From Calliopum simillimum (lineage: Eukaryota > Arthropoda > Insecta > Diptera > Lauxaniidae): DNA of 64,000 nucleotides. The stretch is from positions 32,028,101-32,092,100 of the forward strand of contig OX638371.1 in the NCBI GenBank assembly GCA_951812925.1. The letters are read 5' to 3'. This document shows positions 21,108-30,150 of this stretch, one piece after another. Position numbers and translations under genes: made by a program. Under the pieces are notes generated by a model. It saw nothing but the letters and a program-made list of their open reading frames with translations. It ran no database searches and was not told the origin of the DNA. The number at the start of each line of letters is the position of its first letter. The first letter of the stretch is position 1.

Positions 21108-21709
21108 ATTATAAATATAGCATTTTTGCGTACTATATATTTCTTCAACAGTATATAGTACGCAGACCCGAAATATAGTACAATACTATATATTATAGTA
21201 CGGTTGGCAACCCTAGTAGTGCCACGCACCCCTTAGAATTAATTATTTATTTAAAAGAGATATTTCCACTAATAAATTAAAAATTTTTTGTCCAAAAAAA
21301 AATTCCATTTTTATTCTATTCTACATATCCTAGAAAAAAAATTACAAAATCTTCACTAGTTGCCGTTTGCACGTTTAATTTCTTGAGAATTTTTTTTCAA
21401 ATTGGCGGTCGTTGGTTAAAAAGTAAAATAAAAAAATAATAAATTGGAAATAAAATAAAAAAAGACGTCCGTCATTAACGGAATCAAAATCAAAATGATT
21501 TGAATTTTTATTTTCAAAAAAAAATTAACAAAAAAAAAAATCTCATGGCCAACTACAAATTTGAAAATATTAAAGTTAGGAAAATGAATTGCAGCATGTA
21601 TGTTACCGCATCACTTGAGAACGGCTCAACCGATTCGCCCTGTTCCTTTTCTGTGGTATTTATAATTGACAGGACAAAGTTTGTATTAAAGAAAATTTTA
21701 TTAAGAATT

Positions 21710-22165
21710 CATATTTAGGGTGGTCCCCATACAAAGATATTTTAAAAATTGCATTTTCTCGAAGACCTTTCATCAATTCATATGGAATTAACAACGCATG
21801 AGTTTTATACTAAGAGGCGCTTACTAAATAATGTAACTTTATTTTATGGTACTTATTTCGATAAAGATATTTTTAAAATAGCATTTTCTTGCAGATAGAA
21901 CTGTTGATTCATAGGAAATTAACACAACGGAGCACTTATACTGAGAAGCGCTTATTAAGTTATGTTGCTTTTATTTAGCGTGGTCCTTATACAAAAAAAA
22001 AATTTTAAAATCGTATTTTCTTGAAAATTTTTTCATTGATTCACATGGAATTAATATGACGTTTTTTTATACTCAGAGAGATTTATAATTTAATTAATAG
22101 TCCATATTTAGGATAGACGTGATGAAAAGATATTTTCAAAATGGAATTTTCTTGAAGATCGATTA
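21710..22165 (+). repeat. ~135-bp tandem repeat, about 3.4 degenerate units
   Basis: Units start with TTTAGGGTGGTCCCCATACA-like sequence (near 21715, 21850, 21975 and 22110). They share AAAATTGCATTTTCTTGAAGA, a TTGATTCATATGGAATTAA block and a TTATACTGAGAAGCGCTTA-like block. Divergence between units is high. Confidence 0.75.
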
Positions 22166-23264
22166 GTGAGTTGCAAAACTAGCCTTAGTCTTGGTAATTT
22201 TTCGAGACAAAGACGCTGATATAATTACCAAGATCATGACTACAACTGCTTTTCAGTCTTGGTAATTTATAGCTGATAGGTGTGTCACGCCCCTTTCAAG
22301 CATAAAACCATCTCTCAATTCAAAATAAGCCATCTTAAAAACCCAACTGCTTTGTTAAGTTTGGAAGTTTTAAATACTCAACAATCTTTATAAATTTTTT
22401 CAAGACTAAGATCGAGACCAAGACTTAATGCTCAAAACTAAGAATCACTACCAAGACGGCCATGGTGGGGTAGAATAGTTTATAACTGTGATAACAAAAG
22501 TAAAAAAAAAAAATTAAAATTCATCTGGAACTTGGTTTCCTGGCATTTGATATCAAATTTTCTATTTTTTTATGTTACGGTAAAGCGAATATTACACGGT
22601 AAAGCGAAAACAGTGTTTTTGTGCTTTTAGGTGAGGATATCTCAAAAACCGTACAAGATATAGTACTTCTGAGACCGAATTTGAAATTAGAATAACCAAA
22701 TACATCAGAAATGACTAATATTTATGGCAAAACAGAACAATAAATCACTGAATTTATTTATTTTTTTTGGTTCATTTTGAATAATTTATACAGTTTTTTG
22801 TAAGTAAAGTGTTGCACATAGCTTAGTTGTTGGAATCACTTTAAAGGCAAATTAATGCTTAAAAATATAAAAATCAAAAACAAAATCAATAATGTAAAAT
22901 AAGAAAAAATCACTTCTTAAAACTCCAAGTTTAAAATGCTGCTGAACAGAACAGGCAAAGTGTAAAGTATTTTTTCTGACCTCAACTAAAAAATTTGGTA
23001 TGACAAATGTACTACCGAATTAAAAAAAATTAACGAGAATTCTAAAAAAAGTTCTAAAAAGGTATGTTATTTGAACCTTTCTTGTACTGAAATGGCTGAT
23101 AGTATAAAAAAAAAAATTTAAATATCAACTTCAAAAGTCCAGAACTTTGCGAAATCCTTTTAAACCCAATAGATTAAATACACTCATATAATTAGCAAAC
23201 ATTTTTTTGTAAAAACGTTTTCTCCAAAGCTACAAAAAAAAATAGTAGGTATTTCCTGGAAAGC
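22166..23264. other. unassigned AT-rich sequence
   Basis: Short repeats of 'AGTCTTGGTAATTT' and 'AAGACTAAGATCGAGACC' occur at 22190-22450. Nothing coding is recognised. Confidence 0.4.
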
Positions 23265-23855
23265 GTAAAAACTGGACAAAGATATATTTGGTACTTATTT
23301 ATTTTTGTAAAAACTATACTTTTTCTGCGATTTCCGTGGCCCTTCGATTTAAAGATTAATTTTTTTAAGAATCGACCCAAGAAAAGTCAAAAATCTAAAT
23401 AAAATTTTTCGATATCTCGCTTTGTTTATAAAATACCAAGGCTTAAAAAATACGAGAATATCAAATAAATTTCAATAAAATTTAGATTTGACTGGAATTG
23501 CACTCAAAAAGCTTTTCTTAACTTATTTCGTATGGGTCATTTCATGTGAAAACATTGTCAAATCAAGTAGCTACGGAAATTGGCCAATACCACTTTTTCC
23601 GATAGAAAATGTAGCGTGTTACATGGCGCACATTTTACATTATAGGCATTTTGCGGATCTTTAGTAATCCAGCCATACTCTTTTTCGCATTCAGGTTTGT
23701 ATTTTTGGAGCTTTTTTGTATTTTTCGCTTCTTAGTAGGTGTTAGTGGTGCATTTAGATATGAGGCAGTTTCGTTTTCAATACTACTTACTTTCCATAAT
23801 TTAATTAGACTTCAACTTTTTGACAGTAAGAGCAACTACTTAGTGAAAATAATTC
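23265..23855 (+). repeat. ~0.6-kb dispersed repeat, copy B
   Basis: Partner of 17876-18660. It lacks the hairpin MITE, which shows that the MITE is a later insertion in copy A or that this segment was lost here. Confidence 0.75.
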
Positions 23856-24139
23856 ACTAAGGCCCCTATTGCGGTTATCGATTAGCAATAGATAAACGCT
23901 ATTTTTCGTTTAGCGATTGTCTTTTCTATTGCGTTCAGCGATTTGTAGAATGTTTGTCGACTGTGAATAGCAACGTAATCGATGGCTGTTCTATCATTTT
24001 GTTTTGATAGATGAATTTATTATGCTGGAATATTTTGTACAAATAGAAAAGAAAATGGTGAAATGGAAAAAAATTTAGTAATAAAAATGGTCATATAGCA
24101 ATGATTGTAATAACTAAAACATTAAAAATTATTTTGCTA

Positions 24140-24962
24140 ATTGCAGAGCAAAAGTGATCAGGCACAAAAGACTACTTGAACGGAATTTGCACAAAAACAC
24201 AGGCAAGGACTAAGTGGAAAGCTATTGCCCACGAATTAAATAGTTAGGCCCTCGGGAGAAATGCTGAAGAATTGATCTAGTTCCTGTCAGCGTTTTTTAC
24301 TGGGCAAATCCACATCCAAGAAGTGAAAGTACATGGATACTATTAGCTTCCTGGATGGTTGCGTGGATTCTTGGGAGTATGTAGAGAAAGATGACGTCTG
24401 AAGAAACTTACCTTGAAAAATGTCAAACTTTTTAACGGTAAAAAAAAATTTGCCCTCCATATAAAAAACGTTTTATTTCTCCGTTTCCGTAAATAAAAGG
24501 GATATTGAAGGCTCGCTAGCACTAAATTGAACAAATAAATTTGTTCAGTAACTTAAGACAAGTATCTAGTTGTAATTTTTTTTTTTATCCAAATAGAACT
24601 GTTGGCTCCATATCTAAATGTTTTATGGATGTTGTGGATCTTGTGAAAGATGATGTTGAGATAATTTTCAAGAAACAATTATTATGGAACCTTCTACAAG
24701 TAGACCGAAATATATTCCATCGAAGAAACGGGCCGACGCTGAACTGAATCAAAGTTTTCAGGAAGTAATGAAGGAGTGCGTGGCAACTGTAAAAGAACTT
24801 GCTACGACATCATATGTAGAAACAGATTCGACATCTCTTTTATTTTCGAGCTTGTCGAAAACTATTTTAAATGCAAAATTACCACCACAAGTAGTACGTA
24901 ATATAGAAAATAAAGTTGTGCAGCTTGTATATGGAGAAATAAATAAATACAATGACCAGTAA
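24140..24962 (+). pseudogene. Myb/SANT-like accessory protein remnant (possible PIF/Harbinger ORF1)
   Basis: A first part (about 24180-24290) reads DYLNGICTKTQARTKWKAIA, HELNS, then GRNAEELI with stops. This resembles the 'W-x(K)-xLxxELNSxGPxxRxxxEW' helix pair of Myb/SANT-like domains. An open frame, 24684-24962, reads STSRPKYIPSKKRADAELNQ, ATVKELATTSYVETDSTSLL and LPPQVVRNIENKVVQLVYGE. Its C-terminal segment looks BESS-like: amphipathic, with an L/I-rich 'F.SLSKTI...LPPQVVRNIENKVVQLV'. The two may be exons of one adaptor gene. Upstream, 23868-23995 has a GGCCCCTATTGCGGTTAT start that could be an element end. Confidence 0.42.
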
Positions 24963-25102
24963 ACCTACACATTGTTTTATGGCGTTACTTATTTCTTATT
25001 CCTAATTATCATCATATACTTAAAGCCTGTTTCCACCGGAGACTTGAAACATTATCCCTATTATACACCTATTATTATACATTTATATATATATATGTAT
25101 TA

Positions 25103-26509
25103 GGGTGGGCCAAATTGTATGGACGAAATTTTATCGACCTCGGCTACCCCCCTATGTGAAAGTCCATTCAATTCTGTGAATATTTGCCCAAGGAACTATA
25201 CCTCTGCGTTCAACTTTAGTTCGGCGCATTTTTGATCGAAAATTTTACCTTTGAGTAATTTTTTTTTTTATTTTCATACTAAATTTTAAAAATTTTTATA
25301 AAGACAAAAGTAATGTCATTATATGATTTGGCAGGGATTCTATCAGTAATCAATTAAATTAAGTTTTGTTTACACAAAAACTTCACTTGATAGTGTGGAA
25401 TTGATGCTGTATATTTAAAAAAGTGATATGGGTCAAATAGCCAATTATAATGACCGACTTTCAAAATAAACGATTCATATTTTTGGATCAATTTTTTCAA
25501 ACAAAACACCAACCTAGGCTGAAAGTTCATTCAATTCTATGAATATTTGCCCAAGGAACCATACCTCTACGTTCAACTTTAGTTCGGCGCATTTTCGATT
25601 GAAAATTCTACCTTGCGGTTAATATTAATTTTTATGCTTAGTTTTCAAAATTCTTATAGAGACAAAAGTAATATCATAATATGTTTTTGCTGGTATTCTT
25701 TCAGTAATCAGTAAAATAAGGTTCTATTTTTACGAAAAGTTTATTTGATAGCGTGGAATTGATTATATTTATTCCAAAAAATTATATCGGTCAAATAACC
25801 GATTTCAAAATAAACGAGTCATATTTTTACATGGGTTTTTGGTATATTGTTCTGTAAAATTAAAAATATAATCAATTCCACGCTATCAAGTAAACTTTCC
25901 ATAAAAACAGAACCCAATTTTTTGATTGCTGACAGAATACCAGCCAAAACATATTATGATATTACTTTTGTCTCTATAAGAATTTTGAAAATTAAGCATA
26001 AAAATAAATATTAAACGCAAGGTAAAATTTTCAATCAAAAATGCGCCGAACTAAAGTTGAACGTAGAGGTATGGTTCCTTGTGCAAATATTCACAGAATT
26101 GAATGAACTTTCAGCCAAGGTTGGTGTTTTGTTTGAAAAAATTCATCCAAAAATATGAATCGTGTATTTTGAAAGTCGGTCATAATAATCGGCTATTTGA
26201 CCCATATCACTTTTTTAAATATATAGCATCAATTCCACACCACCAAGTAAACTTTTTATGTAAAAAAAAACCTTATTTAATTGATAACTGACAGAATACC
26301 AGCCAAATCATAAAATGACATTACTTTTGTCTTTGTAAAAATTTTCAAAATTTAGTATGAAAATAAAAAAAATAATGATGAATGGTACAATTTTCGATCA
26401 AAAATGCGCCGAACTAAAGTTGAACGAAGAGGTATAGTTCCTTGGGCAAATATTCATAGAATTGAATGAACTTTCACATAGGGGGGTAGACGATCAAATC
26501 GGCCCACCC
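25103..26509. mobile_element. 1.4-kb multi-armed palindrome (foldback) with AGGGTGGGCC ends
   Basis: Ends GGGTGGGCC and GGCCCACCC are flanked by TA. Each ~650-bp arm is two degenerate copies of a ~350-bp unit. The units contain TCATTCAATTCTATGAATAT, TTGCCCAAGGAAC, TTCAACTTTAGTTCGGCGCA and AATTTTGAAAATT-type blocks; the unit appears twice forward (from about 25150 and 25511) and twice inverted (to about 26130 and 26500). The arms meet around a 90-bp centre (25772-25861). No coding sequence is convincing. Confidence 0.85.
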
Positions 26510-26512
26510 TAA

Positions 26513-26533
26513 TATGTATGTATGTATGTTTTC
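26513..26533 (+). repeat. TATG microsatellite
   Basis: Short TATG/GTAT run directly outside the palindrome. Confidence 0.8.
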
Positions 26534-26676
26534 TCTTCCCAACGGGAAAGTACATAATGCATGAAAAAGATTATGAAATATGTACTTATTCAATGAAGCT
26601 GATTCGATTCTAAAATTGATTCAAAAATAAATTTAAATCGAATGCAAAAACTACGAATTTTCATAATCGAAAAGAG

Positions 26677-26941
26677 CAGTGTTGCCAACTTAGTGCTTTT
26701 CGCACTAGATCTAGTGCTTTTTTGGGATTATTACCCGCAAAATTTTTGGCCTAGTGCTTTTTCATTTTTAGTTTTATTTAAAAAAGTAAGATTGGTGGTC
26801 CTTATTTCGTACACGTACGAAACTTTTTCGTTTTTTTAAAATTTTTTTTTTTGCAAATTAGAATTTAGTGCTTTTTTTGGGAATAAACGCGTTTTTTTGC
26901 CGGATTTGGTGCGTTTTCAAATTTAAAAGTTGGCAACACTG
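26677..26941. mobile_element. 265-bp hAT-type MITE with 8-bp target duplication
   Basis: Termini CAGTGTTGCCAACTT and AAGTTGGCAACACTG are inverted. The 8-bp direct repeat GAAAAGAG flanks the element exactly (26669-26676 and 26942-26949). An 8-bp duplication and CAGTG/CA-type ends are characteristic of the hAT superfamily. The interior is T-rich with repeated TAGTGCTTTTT and carries no gene. Confidence 0.9.
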
Positions 26942-27283
26942 GAAAAGAGAATGTTTAGCCGAAAGCTTTTCATTCTGTTTTGCATTCCATGGTAAACGAA
27001 AACTGAATGTTTCTACTTTTCGTCGGAAAACTGTTTATTTCGTTAGAATTTTAATCTAGCACTCATTGAAGTTTTTTTCAATGGAAAAAATTTCCAAACC
27101 TAAATTTTAATTCCGAAGGTAAAACCAGTTGTCGTAATAACGCCATTGAGGTAGTACAAGCGTGAGTAAAGTGCAAATTTGAAGTTTAAAATAAATGAAA
27201 AGTGAAAATTTGAAGTTAAAACTAAATTAAAAATACAATAAAATAATAAATACATAAAGTGAATTAAAAATAGCAGGTAAGAA

Positions 27284-27912
27284 ATGTATAGTAAGAGACA
27301 CATAAAAAGATTGGTGAGTAAAGAGCGCAATAAAATAGAAAACCTCGATCGTTATCCAAGTCAAGAGGTTGAAAATGCAGTAGGCACTGAAAGTGAAGTG
27401 GAGACTAGTTTAGGAAACTTTGAAAGAGGACTTAGGTTAAGTGAAAGGTTGACGCAATGGGGACAACATTTTAACATTTCTCGAAACGCATTTGATAGTC
27501 TCTTAAAAATTTTAGATGCAGAAAACATGAATGTACCCAAATCATGCAAAAACTTTGTTAAAACTAGATCCACATCCCCCTTCAAGGACAGTATCTCTGG
27601 GCTTCTATATTCATGTAGGGCTGCAAAGGCAGTTGTTAAAACTCGATAGTTTTTTAAGGAGTTTGGATATAATTATTTTAGATGTAGGGATTGATGGTCT
27701 GCCACTGTATAAAAGTTCGACTACATCTTTGTGGTCTATTTTGGCAAAAGCGGTTAACACAACAAAGATTGGAGTCATTGTCCTTGTAGTGTTTGTTGGC
27801 AAAAAAAAAAAGCCAAATAATGTTAACACTTTCCTCCATGATTTTGCTTACAAGGTATCTAATTTAGTGCGTGAAAAGAATTTGACAAAAAATATCTCCC
27901 TTCAAATTTGAG
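27284..27912 (+). pseudogene. tnp2-like (CACTA-type) transposase remnant, copy 3
   Basis: Starting at ATG 27284 (YSKRHIKRLVSKERNKIENL), the frame runs through LTQWGQHFNISRNAFDSLLK, ILDAENMNVPKSCKNFVKTR and breaks near 27600. The next frame carries GFYIHVGLQRQLLKL, IILDVGIDGLPLYKSSTTSL (then WSIL), and VVFVGKKKKPNNVNTFLHDF. The order is the same as in copies at 5.7 and 7.6 kb, and this copy keeps the N-terminus best. One frameshift and loss of everything past the 'FVEE/HDF' block make it inactive. It is followed in the same orientation by a DUF4806-like gene. Confidence 0.65.
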
Positions 27913-28067
27913 CGCTCTAATATATTTGTTAGTGGTGCCGCTCAGAGCTTTTAGTAAGTTTTTCAAAACATCAAGTTTAACAGACGCCCTCATAGTTGTG
28001 CTCTGCTCTACAAATTTGTTCCATAGTAACATAACAATCATTATCTTCTTTCTTCTAATAAATAGAT

Positions 28068-28650
28068 GAAATAATTAAAACTAACACGTTAACAGAGACT
28101 TTGATATCAACTCAAGCAAGAAATAATATTTTGTTAGAGAAAACATTGAATATGAAAAAAAAAAAAAAAAACACAAATTTTTCCTATAGGAACAGTTGAA
28201 AAACTTTTCGAAATCGAAAATGACATCAAAGAAAATAGTGAACTTTATGTAAGTTGTTTGTAATTTTTATGTGATTTTGTTGTTATATGCTGAAAGTTAG
28301 ATGACACCAATTCGGTCTATTGTAAATCAATATGATTTCAATAAACCTTTATCTAAAGTTATAGTTCCGAAAGTTTTGGTAGAGTTCAATTATTTGGAAC
28401 TAAGAGGAAAGAAGCCTTTCATGAAGCTCGTTAACTTTAATTTAATTTTATATGGTAAGAGCACTAAATAAACAAAACTGGCAAAAAAAAAAAAATTTAT
28501 TTTATATTTTCAGAATGTCTTAGCAAGGAGGGCTACAATAAGGCTACAATAAAGAACAGTACGCCAAAGAAATAAAGGTGGTCTTTAAAAAAGCTAAAGG
28601 ACGCTACTTTAAACAACATTTTGATGAGCGGTCGAAACCTCAAAGATGAA
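28068..28650 (+). pseudogene. DUF4806-like accessory gene remnant, two introns
   Basis: The first piece reads IIKTNTLTETLISTQARNNI and, after an A-run, FPIGTVEKLFEIENDIKENS, then a GTAAGT donor at about 28250. A second piece (about 28305-28456) reads SIVNQYDFNKPLSKVIVPKV and LVEFNYLELRGKKPFMKLVN, ending at a possible GTAAGA. The last piece (about 28514-28650) reads ECLSKEGYN, then KKAKDRYFKQHFDER-like sequence across a frameshift. 'FPxxTVExLxxxExxL', 'F.YxGxRGKKxFxxLxxFNLxLY', 'CLxxEGYxxA' and 'FKKAKxRxFKQ' are the DUF4806 order. It is the best evidence in the window for that domain. Confidence 0.62.
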
Positions 28651-28758
28651 CTTCTAATTAATAAATTAGCTGCCCTATTTTTTATTACTTAATTTTGTGA
28701 CTGAAATACTTTTTTTTTATTCTTAAGTTTTGAAAAAAAAAAAATAAATATATGAGCG

Positions 28759-28877
28759 GATTCCTGAAAACGTGTAAGAACCTCGAAAACCTCGTTAACT
28801 CGTAAAATTTGTCAAAATCAATACAAAATTTTTCAGTTTTACGAGGTTTTTGAGGCTTTTACACGTTTTCAGGAATC
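28759..28877. repeat. 119-bp palindromic repeat, copy 1
   Basis: GATTCCTGAAAACGTGTAAG... ends in ...ACGTTTTCAGGAATC. The arms carry CCTCG and ACTCGTAAAA blocks and fold into one hairpin. A sister copy follows 83 bp downstream. Confidence 0.85.
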
Positions 28878-28959
28878 GCCTTTATAATTTTAAAAAAACA
28901 TTTTTTACTCAATATAAAATAATTGATTCAACATATCATTTAAATTTCATCATGAAGGC

Positions 28960-29076
28960 GATTCCTGAAAACGTGTAAAAGCCTCGTAAACTCGTAAAAC
29001 TGTCAAATTTGTACTGATTTTGACAATTTTTACGAGTTTATGAGGCTTTCGAGGCTTTTACACGTTTTCAAGAATC
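28960..29076. repeat. 117-bp palindromic repeat, copy 2
   Basis: It has the same hairpin design and ends as copy 1 (GATTCCTGAAAACGTGTAAA / ACGTTTTCAAGAATC). The two copies and the spacer together could also be read as one element with complex ends. Confidence 0.85.
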
Positions 29077-29358
29077 CCATCATTGATTTAATAATAATTC
29101 ATAATTTTTTGCATTATTTAAAATGGATAATATGATGCATTTTTGATTTAAAACAAAGTTATTGATCACATAATCCATAAAAATATTATTGATTATTTTT
29201 TCAATTTGATAGTAATGCAAAAACGGAGACATTACTTATCCTATGACATCGCCGTGTAAAAAATAATCGATTTTTGAGTCAATAGACTGCGGACATAAAC
29301 ATTATTTTTTCGCTTACTATGCATTACATCTTCCCGCTGGGTTCTTATACGAGCTAAA

Positions 29359-29393
29359 ATTGTATGTATGTATCTATGTATGTATGTATGTAC
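29359..29393 (+). repeat. TGTA microsatellite
   Basis: Imperfect (TGTA)n run. A second, more degenerate run lies at 30102-30150. Confidence 0.85.
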
Positions 29394-29618
29394 CCAAGGG
29401 GAAAAGAATTGCTTCAAAAACCCTTCTGAAGTGGTATTTTTTCACCAATAAGCGCTTCCGCTCCGTAAGAACTATACTTTCTTTTTAACATTGCATGTCA
29501 TAGGATGTAACCGAGAAAAAGCTTACCGTAGCCTTACCAAAATAGTGTTTTTGAAGCGCTTATTTGTGATTCTGCGGTAAGCGTTTTTTCAATAAAATTA
29601 AAAAAAAATAAAAATACT

Positions 29619-29734
29619 GGCCGCACCGGGATTTGAATCCACGACCGTCTGTGTTATAGATAGAAACAGATTATTTTTACTTATATTTACCAACTCTGTA
29701 GACCGCTACACCAATGCCCGATTATATGAAGAGG
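29619..29734 (-). repeat. tRNA-like repeat, copy 1 of a CCTCTTCAT-headed family
   Basis: On the minus strand CCTCTTCAT (29734-29726) is followed by an A-box-like GGTGTAGCGGTCTACAGAGT and a long AT-rich anticodon-region insert. GACGGTCGTGGATTCAAATC (B-box-like GGATTCAAATCC) and CCGGTGCGGCC come last. The acceptor strands do not pair well and the insert is not a canonical tRNA intron, so it is not a working tRNA. The same head and boxes recur at 35541, 54944 and 55239. Confidence 0.7.
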
Positions 29735-29960
29735 TATTAAATTTGTATATTAAGCAAATGTTGTCCAAACAGAATTTGACATACGAATGCTCCTACAGCC
29801 TTAAATAGAATCATTGTGCAATCAGTTTCAATTCAATTGAGCAAAAGTAAATAAGAGAATAAGAGAAAGGAAATTAGAAAAGTGAAGTAAAAATAGGTTG
29901 ATATAAAATGTTTTAATAAAAAAAAAATAAAGCAAAAAAAATAAAAAAAAAGTAAAAAAA

Positions 29961-30000
29961 AATCACCCGGGCTGGGTTCGAACCCATGTTGTCCTTACTG
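29961..30000 (-). repeat. tRNA 3'-half-like fragment
   Basis: GGGTTCGAACCC forms a B-box/T-arm with CCCGGGTGATTT beyond it. No A box is found. Confidence 0.45.
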
Positions 30001-30150
30001 CAGCCTTATAAAAAATCATTCTGAAAGTGCTTCCAAATTTCTATGGGGACAAGCACTTTTGAAGTGCTTGGATCAGAAGCGCTAGAAATTTTTCCTCTTG
30101 GGTATGTATGAGTGTATGTATGCATGTATATGTATGTGTGTGTGTATGTA

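Larger units (their letters stand above)
17786..21213. mobile_element. 3.4-kb unit bounded by GGGTTGCCAAC inverted termini
   Basis: The left end GGGTTGCCAAC (17786) and the right end GTTGGCAACCC (21203-21213) are inverted and each flanked by TA. Weaker inverted similarity runs inward for about 80 bp (AAATATAGTACGC blocks near 17845 and 21125-21170). TA duplication suggests a Tc1/mariner-superfamily or similar unit. The interior holds no transposase, but does contain a hairpin MITE (18275), a hammerhead motif (19495) and another MITE (20603). It may be a non-autonomous element enlarged by insertions, or two similar ends that happen to face each other. Confidence 0.5.

Noticed and set aside
23868..25060. 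Complete PIF/Harbinger element around the Myb-like remnant
   Set aside because: GGCCCCTATTGCGG at the left and GCCTGTTTCCACCGG at the right are not inverted copies, and no DDE nuclease is present.
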